DNA of 64,000 nt from Nocardia caishijiensis NBRC 108228 (GTDB lineage Bacteria > Actinomycetota > Actinomycetes > Mycobacteriales > Mycobacteriaceae): positions 62,001 through 126,000 of the forward strand of contig NZ_BDBE01000041.1 in NCBI RefSeq assembly GCF_001612825.1, written 5' to 3'. The translations under genes were made by a program, and so were the position numbers. This document shows, piece after piece, positions 34,446 to 42,595 of this stretch (its first letter is position 1; every line of letters begins with the position of its first letter). The notes under the pieces are model-generated. The model saw nothing but the letters and a program-made list of their open reading frames with translations, was not told the origin of the DNA and did no database searches.

Positions 34446-34829
34446 CTACAGGCGAGCGAACACCAGTGCGGTACAACCGATCAGCGGCGGGACCAGCTGG
34501 ATCAGCGCGGGACGCGCCTTGTTCGGCGAGGACACGAGCAGGACGACACCGGCGGCGACCATCGATCCGGCTCCCGCGAGTACCAGCGCGAGTCCGATGC
34601 CCTTGTCACCGAAAGCGGTGAACCCCATCCCGAGAGCCGCGACGACGGCGAGGAAGAGGTTGTAGAAGCCTTGATTGAAGGCCATCTCCTGGGTCGCCTC
34701 AGCCTCGGCGGCCGACATGCCGAAGGTCTTGCGGGTGCTCGCGGCGGTCCAGCGCAGCGACTCCATCACGAAGATATAGGCGTGCAGCAGCACGGCAACC
34801 CCGGTGAACAGCAAACCGATCGCGGTCAT
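34446..34829 (-). CDS. DUF1304 integral membrane protein
   Basis: 127 aa with four membrane helices. The family signature HAYIFVMESLRW is at residues 15-26, followed by MAFNQGFYNLFLA at about 50, which is diagnostic. ATG 34829 is chosen because it begins the first helix (GLLFTGVAVLLHAYIF); the longer frame to 34979 is not coding-like. Function of the family is unknown. Divergent from the deazaflavin reductase, with an inverted repeat between. Confidence 0.85.
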   Translation of the reverse strand: MTAIGLLFTGVAVLLHAYIFVMESLRWTAASTRKTFGMSAAEAEATQEMAFNQGFYNLFLAVVAALGMGFTAFGDKGIGLALVLAGAGSMVAAGVVLLVSSPNKARPALIQLVPPLIGCTALVFARL

Positions 34830-34933
34830 CTCGCGCCTCTCGCCGCGGCCCGGACCTACCGGGCGCCCACGGTGATTATTCACCCGCGACCATCGGGTGG
34901 CCGACGCCGACGCGCGGCGGGACACGGGAAACA

Positions 34934-34965
34934 GACCATACAGATTCCGCCCCAAATGTATGGTC
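34934..34965. promoter_or_regulatory. Inverted repeat between DUF1304 and the deazaflavin reductase
   Basis: GACCATAC (34934-34941) and GTATGGTC (34958-34965) form perfect 8-bp arms 16 bp apart, in the divergent promoter region, 33 bp before the GTG at 34999. Could be a regulator site; the regulator is unknown. Confidence 0.45.
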
Positions 34966-34998
34966 GGTAGGCCCCGCAACCCTGTCCAGGAGCCGCTC

Positions 34999-35487
34999 GT
35001 GACCCCACCTCCGCGCCCACGCCAACTCGACCACCCGGTACTGCCGAAGATCTTCCGACTGGTCGGCCGCGCACAGGTGGCGGTCTATCGGCGCACCGGC
35101 GGCCGCATCGGCGGCACCTGGCGCATCGGTGCGGGTTTCCGCAAACCCGTACCCACCCTGCTGCTCGAGCATCGCGGCCGCAGGACGGGCAAGCAGTTCA
35201 CGGTCCCGCTGCTCTACCTCGCCGACGGTGCGGACATCGTTGTCGTCGCCTCGCAGGGTGGCTTGGCCACTCATCCGCAGTGGTACCGCAACCTGTGCGC
35301 CGATCCGGAGACACACATCCAGATCGGGCCCACCCGCCGGGCCGTGCGCGCGGTGGTCGCCGACGCCGGGCAGCGGGCGCGGCTGTGGCCCGCGCTGGTC
35401 GACCTGTACGCCGACTTCGACACCTATCAGTCCTGGACCGAGCGCGAGATCCCCGTGGTGGTCCTGCGACCGCGCCCGACGACCTGA
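34999..35487 (+). CDS. Nitroreductase-family deazaflavin (F420)-dependent oxidoreductase
   Basis: 162 aa from GTG 34999 (AGGAG six bases upstream). The Ddn/PF04075 pattern is visible: FRLVGRAQVAVYRRTGGRIGG near 20-40, LLLEHRGRRTGKQFTVPLLYL at about 55-75, VVVASQGGLATHPQWYRNLCADP at about 82-104. Members reduce quinones or nitro compounds with reduced F420, helped by the presence of F420 in this bacterial group. Divergent from DUF1304 and convergent with IclR. Confidence 0.85.
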   Translation: MTPPPRPRQLDHPVLPKIFRLVGRAQVAVYRRTGGRIGGTWRIGAGFRKPVPTLLLEHRGRRTGKQFTVPLLYLADGADIVVVASQGGLATHPQWYRNLCADPETHIQIGPTRRAVRAVVADAGQRARLWPALVDLYADFDTYQSWTEREIPVVVLRPRPTT

Positions 35488-35494
35488 GGGCGGT

Positions 35495-36361
35495 TCACTG
35501 TCCCAACGACGCCGAGAGCGCCTGCGCCCCTTGGCGAATCGCTTCGACGTAGTTCCTCCGTTCGGCGGGGCCGACGGCCGAGCGCAGCGGACCGAGCTGG
35601 AGCTCGTAGGGCGCGGCCCCGTCGACGAACACCGGCGCCGACAGGTAACCGACGGGCAGCGGTCGCACGCCGAGGAATTCGGCTTCCCGGTACGGGCGGG
35701 CGGTGAGGCGTCCGAGCTGGCGCAGGACGCGGACACGCAGGTCCGGTTGCACGAGTTCGGCGCCGACCGCACCCAGCAGGTCGGCCAGCACGTCGACCAG
35801 GCCCGCGTCGTCGGAATCGGGACGGAACACCGCGCAACCATGCGCCCGCACGAAACGCAGCAGCGCCGGACCCTCCCGGCGCGCGGCATCACCGGCCAGC
35901 CACGCGGCGCGCTCGGCCTCGCCGCGCCACGGCATCACCGCCGCACCCGCCGGAAACGTCAACGGAATCGATTGGCCGACAGCGAGACCCGGCACCACCC
36001 GCGCCTCCGGTGCGTACTCCTTGGCGACGACAGTCAAGGTGGTGCCCTCGATCTTGCTGAGAGTCACCCCGCATCCGGCCGCCTGGGCGAGCGCCCGCAG
36101 GTCGGCGCGCACGGCCGACTCGCGGATCTCGGGATCGGCGGGGCGCAGCGCCGCGAGTGCCGGACCCGGACCGAACCGGCGTTCCCGGTCGCGACGCACC
36201 CAGCCCGCGGCGGCGAGTTCGGTGAGCACGGCGGTGACCGTCGCGCGGGCCAGCGACAGCGCGGTGGCGATCTCCGAGGCCGTGAGCGGCCGGTCGGTGC
36301 GCGCGAGCAGTTCCATCACATCGATGACCCGACGGGTCGGCGGCGATGCCGAATGCGACAT
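35495..36361 (-). CDS. IclR family transcriptional regulator
   Basis: 288 aa. Winged HTH at about 10-65 (RRVIDVMELLARTDRPLTASEIATALSLARATVTAVLTELAAAGWVRRD), followed by a GAF-like ligand domain (VGQSIPLTFPAGAAVMPW, LRFVRAHGCAVFRPDSDDAG). Divergent from the SDR/dehydrogenase pair starting at 36452; the 90-bp gap holds two nested inverted repeats. It most likely controls that pair in response to a metabolite of their pathway, the usual IclR arrangement. Confidence 0.87.
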   Translation of the reverse strand: MSHSASPPTRRVIDVMELLARTDRPLTASEIATALSLARATVTAVLTELAAAGWVRRDRERRFGPGPALAALRPADPEIRESAVRADLRALAQAAGCGVTLSKIEGTTLTVVAKEYAPEARVVPGLAVGQSIPLTFPAGAAVMPWRGEAERAAWLAGDAARREGPALLRFVRAHGCAVFRPDSDDAGLVDVLADLLGAVGAELVQPDLRVRVLRQLGRLTARPYREAEFLGVRPLPVGYLSAPVFVDGAAPYELQLGPLRSAVGPAERRNYVEAIRQGAQALSASLGQ

Positions 36362-36400
36362 GACACCCCTTGTCCGCGGGTCGACCCCGCCCTACACTGC

Positions 36401-36436
36401 TTCGACTATTCGTCACATATTAGTCGAATATTCGAC
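36401..36436. promoter_or_regulatory. Nested inverted repeats in the IclR/SDR divergent promoter
   Basis: TTCGACTA (36401-36408) and TAGTCGAA (36421-36428) are perfect arms 12 bp apart; GTCGAATATTCGAC (36423-36436) is a perfect 14-bp palindrome sharing the second arm. Both are AT-rich for this DNA and lie 15-50 bp before the SDR start. Likely operators of the IclR protein. Confidence 0.6.
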
Positions 36437-36451
36437 GCACAAGGGGTTTCC

Positions 36452-37243
36452 ATGATTCTCGATCTCTTCCGGCTCGACGGCCGGGTCGCCGTCGTCACCG
36501 GCGCCGGGCGCGGCCTCGGCGCCGCGATCGCGCTCGGATTCGCCGAGGCGGGCGCCGATGTGGTGATCGCCGCGCGGACGGAGTCCGATCTGCGCGCGGT
36601 GGCCGATCAGGTCGCCGCGACAGGTCGGCAGGCCGAGGTCGTCGTCGCCGATCTGGCCGACCCCGCGGCGGTCGCCGCCCTCGCCGAGGTGGCGGCCGAC
36701 CGGTTCGGCCGCCTCGACATCGCCGTGAACAATGTGGGCGGCGCGCTGCCGAAGCCGCTGCTCGAAAGCTCCCTCGACGATCTGGCCGAGGCCTTCGCCT
36801 TCAATGTCGGCACCGCGCACGCCCTGGTCCGGGCGGCGGTGCCGACGATGCTCGCCACGGCCGAGGGCGGCTCGATCATCAACATCACCTCGACGATGGG
36901 CCGCCTGCCCGGACGCGCCTTCGCCGCCTACGCGACCGCGAAGGCGGCACTGGCGCACTACACGCGCACCGCCGCCGCCGATCTGAGTCCGCGCGTGCGG
37001 GTCAACGCCATCGCGCCGGGTTCGATCCTCACCTCGGCGCTGGCGGTCGTCGCGGGCAATGAGCAGATGCGCACCCAGATGGAGCAGGCCACGCCGTTGC
37101 GTCGCCTCGGCGATCCGGCCGACATCGCGGCGGCGGCGGTGTATCTCGCCTCCCCCGCCGGGTCGTTCCTCACCGGGAAGGTCCTCGAGGTCGACGGCGG
37201 GCTCATCGCACCCAACCTGACCATTCCGCTTCCCGATCTGTGA
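36452..37243 (+). CDS. SDR family oxidoreductase
   Basis: 263 aa from ATG 36452 (AAGGGG six bases upstream). TGAGRGLGAAIA at about 16-27, VVIAARTE, NNVGG at about 92, Ser in NITSTMG (about 145) and YATAK catalytic pair (about 158-162), then VNAIAPGSILT. The C-terminus VLEVDGGLIAPNL is standard. It shares a transcript with the dehydrogenase 10 bp downstream and faces the IclR gene. Substrate unknown; probably a small hydroxy compound metabolised together with its partner enzyme. Confidence 0.88.
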   Translation: MILDLFRLDGRVAVVTGAGRGLGAAIALGFAEAGADVVIAARTESDLRAVADQVAATGRQAEVVVADLADPAAVAALAEVAADRFGRLDIAVNNVGGALPKPLLESSLDDLAEAFAFNVGTAHALVRAAVPTMLATAEGGSIINITSTMGRLPGRAFAAYATAKAALAHYTRTAAADLSPRVRVNAIAPGSILTSALAVVAGNEQMRTQMEQATPLRRLGDPADIAAAAVYLASPAGSFLTGKVLEVDGGLIAPNLTIPLPDL

Positions 37244-37253
37244 GGACGAGACC

Positions 37254-38354
37254 ATGACCATTCGCGTCATCCACTGGGGCACCGGCAATGTGGGGCGCCA
37301 CGCGCTCGCGGGCGTGCTCGCCGATCCGCGCCTCGAGCTGATCGGTGTGCACGTCTCCGGACCGGACAAGGCGGGCCTCGACGCGGCCGAACTGGCGGGA
37401 ATCGACACCCCCTCCGGCGTCGTGGCTACCCTCGGCATCGAGGAGGTTCTCGCGCGTCGACCCGACTGCGTGGTCTACACGGCGATGACCGACAACCGAC
37501 TCCCCGAGGCCCTCGAAGACCTACGCAGGCTGCTCGCCGCGGGTATCGATGTGGTGGCGAGCGCACCGGTGTTCCTGCAGTACCCGTGGGGTGTGCTTCC
37601 GGCCGAATTGCTCGACCCCGTCGAACAGGCCGCGGCACAGGGCGATTCGTCACTGTTCGTGAACGGGATCGACCCGGGCTTCGCCAACGACCTGCTCCCC
37701 CTCGCCCTGCTCGGCACGTGCCGCTATGTCGACCAGGTGCGATGCCTGGAGATCGTCGACTACTCCACCTACGACAATCCGTCGGTCATGTTCGACATCA
37801 TGGGTTTCGGCAGGCCGATGACGGAGACACCGTTGCTGTTGCGACCGGGTGTGCTTTCGCTGGCCTGGGGCAGCGTCGTGCGTCAGCTCGCGGCCGGTCT
37901 CGGCATCGAACTCGACGCCGTCACGCAGGAGTACCAGCGCCTGCCCGCACCGGGAACCTTCGACATCGATTCCGGCACCATCGAGGCGGGCACGGCGGCG
38001 GCGCTGCGGTTCGAGGTGCGGGGCATGGTCGGTGACCGCGCGGTGACCGTGCTCGAGCACGTCACCCGGTTGCGCGCCGATCTCGCGCCCGACTGGCCCC
38101 AGCCCGCGCGAGAAGGCGGGTCGTATCGAGTGGAGATCACCGGGGAACCGAACTACACCCTCGACCTCGCCATGTTCAGCGACCGAGGCGACCACAACCA
38201 CGCCGGCCTCGTCGGCACCGCGATGCGCTTGGTCAATGCGATCCCGGCCGTCGTCGCCGCGCCAGCGGGCATCCGCACCACCCTCGACCTCCCGCTGGTG
38301 ACGGGAACGGGGCTGGCGGATACCCGGCGGATCCCGCCGACCGACGGGCGGTGA
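37254..38354 (+). CDS. NAD(P)H-dependent amine dehydrogenase/dihydrodipicolinate-reductase-like protein
   Basis: 366 aa. N-terminal Rossmann motif VIHWGTGNVGRHAL at 5-18; the VVYTAM and FVNGIDPGFANDLLPLALLG segments are those of the DapB-like family that includes 2,4-diaminopentanoate dehydrogenase. Such proteins act on amino or keto substrates with NAD(P)H. GAGGACGAGACC precedes the ATG, 10 bp after the SDR stop. In mycobacterial relatives these often adjoin lipid or steroid genes, but no specific role is known. Confidence 0.82.
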   Translation: MTIRVIHWGTGNVGRHALAGVLADPRLELIGVHVSGPDKAGLDAAELAGIDTPSGVVATLGIEEVLARRPDCVVYTAMTDNRLPEALEDLRRLLAAGIDVVASAPVFLQYPWGVLPAELLDPVEQAAAQGDSSLFVNGIDPGFANDLLPLALLGTCRYVDQVRCLEIVDYSTYDNPSVMFDIMGFGRPMTETPLLLRPGVLSLAWGSVVRQLAAGLGIELDAVTQEYQRLPAPGTFDIDSGTIEAGTAAALRFEVRGMVGDRAVTVLEHVTRLRADLAPDWPQPAREGGSYRVEITGEPNYTLDLAMFSDRGDHNHAGLVGTAMRLVNAIPAVVAAPAGIRTTLDLPLVTGTGLADTRRIPPTDGR

Positions 38355-38362
38355 GAGCTCGG

Positions 38363-38683
38363 TCAGCTACCCCGGTTCTCCCCCAGTTCCTCGACGATCG
38401 GGTTCGGCGGAACCTCGCGGTCCCGCTCGGCGACGCCCGGGTGCGCGTGATCGCGGCTCTGCGCCATCCGCAGCGCTTCGGATCGCCCGTCGTCGAGGCT
38501 CACCGATTGCAGGACCTCGGTCATGTTCGCGTAGGCCACCGGCGGTATCGCGCGGAGGGCGCGCACCGTGTCGTCGTCGGCTTTCGCATCGGTCGCACAC
38601 CGCACCAGGTCGTCCTTGTTGGCCGGGAAATCGATCTCCGACAACGCCCGCTCGACCCGCTGCACATCGGTAGTCACCATCAC
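38363..38683 (-). CDS. DUF2795 domain protein
   Basis: 106 aa. The short helical repeat VERALSEIDFPANKDDLVRCATDAKADDDTVRALRAIPPVAYANMTEVLQSV is the DUF2795 motif (about residues 9-60). The C-terminal third is charged and probably disordered. Family function unknown; often found in actinobacterial stress-related regions. Convergent with the preceding dehydrogenase, 8 bp apart. Confidence 0.78.
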   Translation of the reverse strand: MMVTTDVQRVERALSEIDFPANKDDLVRCATDAKADDDTVRALRAIPPVAYANMTEVLQSVSLDDGRSEALRMAQSRDHAHPGVAERDREVPPNPIVEELGENRGS

Positions 38684-38773
38684 GGAACCTTCCCGGGCGC
38701 CGAAGCGACCTTCGCCAGTTTCCTCGAACGGCTGCCGCAGTACCCGGGTGGGTCGACCCCAAACAGCGGGCCT

Positions 38774-40045
38774 TCAGGCGGCGGGGATGACCTCGGGCCG
38801 CGCGGGTTCGAGGGTGGACGAGGAGGAAGCCCGGCGCCTGCCGGTGAGCAGGAACAGCACGACCAGCGCGACCGCCGACCACACGTAGGTGTCGCCGATC
38901 AGATGCTGGTTCCAGGTCCACGACGTTTCCCGGTGTTCTCCGTCGGGCAGGAAGCTGTGCGGCGCGATGATGAAGACGGCGGCGACCACGAGTGCCGTGG
39001 CATACCAGCCGCGCGCGGGGGCGGCGGGCACAGTGCGGGCGTGGCAGACGATGGCCAGCAGCGCGGGCGCGATCCACACCCAGTGATGCGACCACGAGAT
39101 CGGCGACAGCAGCAGGGTGAAGACAGCGTTGAGAGCCAGGGCGATCGCGGGGGCGTCGGCGGCTTTGCGCATGGCGGCGACGACCAGGGCGAGCAGCAGG
39201 GCGCCGAAGACCAACCACAGGGCATCGAACGGCAGGCCCGTGACGTGCAGGCGGGCCAGCACCGCCTGGATCGACTGGTTGGTGTGGAAGGCCGAACCGC
39301 TGAGCCCGGAGACATTGCCGAGGCCGCCGAACCAGTAACGCACCGACTCCGTCGGCAGGATCGCGAACGAGACGAGGGTGGCGACCGCCCCGGTGGCGGC
39401 GGCGGTGGCAGCGGCCTTGTAGTCCTTGCGGACGAGGAAGAACAACACGAACGCGGCGGGCGTGAGCTTCACGGCGGCCGCCAGACCGATGAGCATGCCG
39501 CGCGGGTAGCGGGTCTTCGGCAACAGGCAGTCGGTGGCGACCAGCACCATCAGCAGCAGGTTCACCTGCCCGAAGTCGATGGTGGCGCGCACCGGCTCGA
39601 GCAGCATCGCCACCGGCAGCGCACAGGCGGTCACCAGCAGCGCGACCTGCTTGCGTTCGGGGTTGTAGCGACGGGCGACCAGGTACAGCGTCCACGCGAG
39701 CGCGGCGACCGACACCGCGACGTAGAGGGTTTTGGCCGCACCCCACGGCAGCAACGCGAACGGCGCGAGGGCGATCGCGGCGAAGGGTGGATAGATGAAC
39801 GGCAGGCCGATACCGACGCTCGTCTTGGGGAGCTGACCGTACATGTCGGCGCCGTCGCGCATGGCCTCGATGCCGAGGCGGTACACCTGCAGATCGATGA
39901 AGGCGCCGGAGTACGGTTCGAACGGCCACAGCGGGGTCCGCATGCACACCACCGCAACGACACCGAGCAACACCGGCACCAGCCACCAGGCTCGATTGAT
40001 CGGGCGTCGGGTCGGCTGCGCGGGGTGGGTGGTGTCACTACTCAT
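38774..40045 (-). CDS. GT87 polyprenol-phosphate-mannose alpha-mannosyltransferase-like protein
   Basis: 423 aa with about ten membrane helices. Family signs: FIDLQVYRLGIEAMRDGADMYG near residue 48 (with the acidic residue on the outer loop that catalyses transfer), LPFIYPPFAAIALAPF, IDFGQVNLLLM at about 156, KLTPAAFVLFF and SPISWSHHWVW at about 315. GT87 enzymes (PimE and Rv2181 type) transfer mannose from polyprenyl-phosphate-mannose to phosphatidylinositol mannosides or lipomannan. The sequence alone does not tell which linkage this one makes. Confidence 0.87.
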   Translation of the reverse strand: MSSDTTHPAQPTRRPINRAWWLVPVLLGVVAVVCMRTPLWPFEPYSGAFIDLQVYRLGIEAMRDGADMYGQLPKTSVGIGLPFIYPPFAAIALAPFALLPWGAAKTLYVAVSVAALAWTLYLVARRYNPERKQVALLVTACALPVAMLLEPVRATIDFGQVNLLLMVLVATDCLLPKTRYPRGMLIGLAAAVKLTPAAFVLFFLVRKDYKAAATAAATGAVATLVSFAILPTESVRYWFGGLGNVSGLSGSAFHTNQSIQAVLARLHVTGLPFDALWLVFGALLLALVVAAMRKAADAPAIALALNAVFTLLLSPISWSHHWVWIAPALLAIVCHARTVPAAPARGWYATALVVAAVFIIAPHSFLPDGEHRETSWTWNQHLIGDTYVWSAVALVVLFLLTGRRRASSSSTLEPARPEVIPAA

Positions 40046-40121
40046 CCGCGGCGACTATACCGACCGAACCCCCGAGCCGGGGCACCGACCTTCGGCGGCA
40101 GTGACGCGCGCTACACCCGGT

Positions 40122-40550
40122 TCAGCCTTGGTTGTAGCGCACGAGCAAGCGGGCCAGAGTCCGCACATCCTCGTCGGACCAGTCGGCGAAACGCGCCGTG
40201 AAGGCGGCCCGCCGGGTGCGTTCGGCCTGGAGCGCCACGGTGCGCCCCTCGGCGGTGGCACGCAGGATGTGGTTGCGCCGGTTGGCGGGGTCGATCTCGC
40301 GCTCCAGGTAACCGAGCTGTTCGAGCGCCCCGACCTGCCTGCTGACCGTCGACTTGTCGAGCAGGAACTGCGCGGCCACGTCGGCGGCCTGGCACCCGTC
40401 GCGTTCGAGGACGAGGTCGAGGATGCTGTAGGCGACCAAGCTCAGTTCGGGGTGCAGTTCCGCGGCGCGGCCACGGGCCCGACGGGAGAACGCGGTCAGT
40501 TCCCGCTGGATGACATCGACGTCGGCGTCCCTTGCCGGTGACTCACTCAT
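40122..40550 (-). CDS. MarR family transcriptional regulator
   Basis: 142 aa from ATG 40550; an upstream ATG at 40580 would put the operator inside the gene. Winged helix at about 40-100: LVAYSILDLVLERDGCQAADVAAQFLLDKSTVSRQVGALEQLGYLEREIDPANRRNHILRATAEG, including the DKSTVSRQV recognition helix and the DxRxxxxxLT-like wing. Divergent from the membrane protein at 40609, with a perfect small palindrome between the starts. Likely represses itself and that gene; ligand unknown. Confidence 0.88.
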   Translation of the reverse strand: MSESPARDADVDVIQRELTAFSRRARGRAAELHPELSLVAYSILDLVLERDGCQAADVAAQFLLDKSTVSRQVGALEQLGYLEREIDPANRRNHILRATAEGRTVALQAERTRRAAFTARFADWSDEDVRTLARLLVRYNQG

Positions 40551-40551
40551 G

Positions 40552-40566
40552 GTTGTACGATACAAC
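40552..40566. promoter_or_regulatory. MarR operator candidate
   Basis: GTTGTACGATACAAC, a perfect inverted repeat (GTTGTA/TACAAC, 3-bp centre), lies 1 bp upstream of the MarR ATG and 42 bp before the divergent gene. Size and AT-rich arms are typical for MarR dimers. Confidence 0.65.
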
Positions 40567-40608
40567 AATAATAGTTGCATTTACCAACCCTCTTGGAGAC
40601 TTCCCTCG

Positions 40609-41628
40609 ATGACCGTCACCCAGCTGCGCCACCTCGCGGGCCACCTGCTCACGCCCCTGCTGATGTGCCTGGGCATGGCCCTGGCCTATCTCGGCGCGTT
40701 CCACCAGCCCACGCCGAATCATCTGGCGCTGGCCGTCGTCGGCGACTCGCCGCAGTCGATGGTGCTCGCGCAGACGATGAAGGATCGCGGCGGCGCGGGC
40801 GTCGACATCATCACCGTGCCCACCCGGGAAGCCGCGACCGATCTGCTGCGCGAACGCGAGCTCGTCGGTGCCTACGTGCCCGACGCCGCGCGTCCGGAAC
40901 TTCTCGTGGCCACCGCGAGCTCGGACACCAGCGCGATGGCCGCCGAGGTGGCGTTCCGATCTGTCGCCGACCACCAGGGCGTACCGCTGACGGTCACCGA
41001 TGTGACGACCAAGCCCGACGGCGATCCCACCGGACAGGGCCTGTTCTTCCTACTGGTGGCGCTGAGCGTCGGCGCCTACGGCAGCGTCGCGGTGATCGGC
41101 GCCGCGGGCGCGACGCTGCGGATGCGGGTCCGCGCGGCGATCGGCGTGGTGACGGCACTGGTGGTGAGCCTGATCGGCGTTGTGGTCGCGGGACCGGTGT
41201 TCGGCGTGATCGACAGTGCCTTCGCGAGCGTGTTCGGCATCGCCTGGCTCTACGCCACGGGCATCATCCTGATCGGCATCGGCCTGCACACCTTCTTGAA
41301 GCGCTGGACCACACTCGCCCTGATCACCCTGTTCGTGATGCTCAACTTCACCACTTCCGGTGGCGTCTACCGGCCGGAACTGCAGAACGGGTTCTTCGGC
41401 GCGCTGCACTCGTTCTGGAACGGCGCCGACTTCGTCGAAGGGTTGCGCAGCCTGCTCTACTTCGACGGGGGTGCCGGTTTCGGCGCCCGGCTCGGTGGCT
41501 TGTTCGGGTGGCTGGCGGTGGGCGTGCTGCTCGTCGTGATCGCCGGGAAGTACGAGCGGCGGCACACGCCCGCGCCCGTCACGGCACGCGCGATCGAGGA
41601 GGAGATCGGCGAATCGGTCGCCGTCTGA
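40609..41628 (+). CDS. Membrane protein, ABC-2/YhgE-like
   Basis: 339 aa. One N-terminal helix (LLTPLLMCLGMALAYLGAF), an extracytoplasmic domain of about 120 residues (LALAVVGDSPQSMVLAQTMKDRGGAGVDIITV), then five or six helices from about 150 to 325. This order, one helix, outer domain, then a helix bundle, is that of ABC-2/YhgE-type permeases and DUF3533 proteins, which lack a known ATPase partner. It is divergent from and probably controlled by the MarR gene, so it may export an antimicrobial or toxic compound. Tentative. Confidence 0.75.
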   Translation: MTVTQLRHLAGHLLTPLLMCLGMALAYLGAFHQPTPNHLALAVVGDSPQSMVLAQTMKDRGGAGVDIITVPTREAATDLLRERELVGAYVPDAARPELLVATASSDTSAMAAEVAFRSVADHQGVPLTVTDVTTKPDGDPTGQGLFFLLVALSVGAYGSVAVIGAAGATLRMRVRAAIGVVTALVVSLIGVVVAGPVFGVIDSAFASVFGIAWLYATGIILIGIGLHTFLKRWTTLALITLFVMLNFTTSGGVYRPELQNGFFGALHSFWNGADFVEGLRSLLYFDGGAGFGARLGGLFGWLAVGVLLVVIAGKYERRHTPAPVTARAIEEEIGESVAV

Positions 41629-41806
41629 TCCCCGCGGCGCCCCGGCGAACCTCGTTGCCGCCCAGCGCGGTCCGGCGACGGCTCGGGTGGCCGGGGCATG
41701 CGCGGCGGCTCGGACGTCGGGAAACGCGCATGGGAGCGTCCACACGCGGGTACGGTGTAGCGCGCACAGGCAGGGGGTCCTACGTCGGAAAGGGTGGGCC
41801 GCACCG

Positions 41807-42595
41807 ATGAATCGTCCTGGCGCACAGCGCCCCGGTGACGTGCCACTCGAGCACCGTTACACCGGGGCCGACCCGATCGACTGGTGCGGTGCCGACGTGT
41901 ATCCGATGTACACCGAGGCACTCCCCACCGGCACGACCGCGCTGCGATTGCGCGCACTGTCGGTGATGCCGCCCGCCGATGTGTCGGGACTCGGCTTGGG
42001 GCTGACCGTCACCGACGGCCACGTGAAGCTGGGCGGGCGAAGCCTGGCCGGGGTGGACATCTGGTCCGACGCGCTCGCGGCGGGCATCGACATCACGGTC
42101 ACCGCCGAAGCGCCGGACGCCCTGTTCACCCTCACTCCGGTCTGGGTCGCGGGCGCGGGCCCGCAGCAGTCGTGGACCGGCAACTACGGCATGGTCGTCG
42201 ACCTGCTGCCCGACGGGGCGTCGACACTGTGGTGCAGCACCGGCCCGGGTACCCCCGACTTCAACGAACTCGTCGTCGAACTCACCCGGACCGACACGGA
42301 TCCCGCACCCACCGACCAACTTCGGCGAACACCCGCCCAGCCACGGGCGGAGCAGAGCGTCGGCCGCGCGCTGCACGACCTCGGCACCGCGATGTTCGCA
42401 CGCGGGGAACATGATTCGGCCAGGCTGCTCTGGACCCAGGCGGCCGAGGCGGGACACAGCGGCGCCGCCTACGACCTCGGCCTGCTCGCCCTGCACGTCG
42501 GCGACATCAGCACCGCCCGCACCTGGTGGCAGGCCGCGGCCCACGAGGATCCACGGGCCGCGACCTGCCTGGCCGAACTGCCTCAGCGCACCTGA
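41807..42595 (+). CDS. Hypothetical protein with C-terminal Sel1/TPR-like repeat
   Basis: 262 aa from ATG 41807. The N-terminal ~170 residues are beta-rich with no known motif (CGADVYPMYTEALPTGTTALRLRALSVMP, WVAGAGPQQSWTGNYGMVVDLLPDG). The last ~75 residues resemble Sel1/TPR units: ALHDLGTAMFARGEHDSARLLWTQAAEAGHSGAAYDLGLLALHVGDISTARTWWQAAA. Probably a cytoplasmic protein-interaction role. Overlaps the convergent ectD gene by 13 bp. Confidence 0.68.
   Translation: MNRPGAQRPGDVPLEHRYTGADPIDWCGADVYPMYTEALPTGTTALRLRALSVMPPADVSGLGLGLTVTDGHVKLGGRSLAGVDIWSDALAAGIDITVTAEAPDALFTLTPVWVAGAGPQQSWTGNYGMVVDLLPDGASTLWCSTGPGTPDFNELVVELTRTDTDPAPTDQLRRTPAQPRAEQSVGRALHDLGTAMFARGEHDSARLLWTQAAEAGHSGAAYDLGLLALHVGDISTARTWWQAAAHEDPRAATCLAELPQRT

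Noticed and set aside
38351..40201. 616-codon plus-strand open frame
   Set aside because: Antisense to the GT87 gene; composition typical of a frame shadow.
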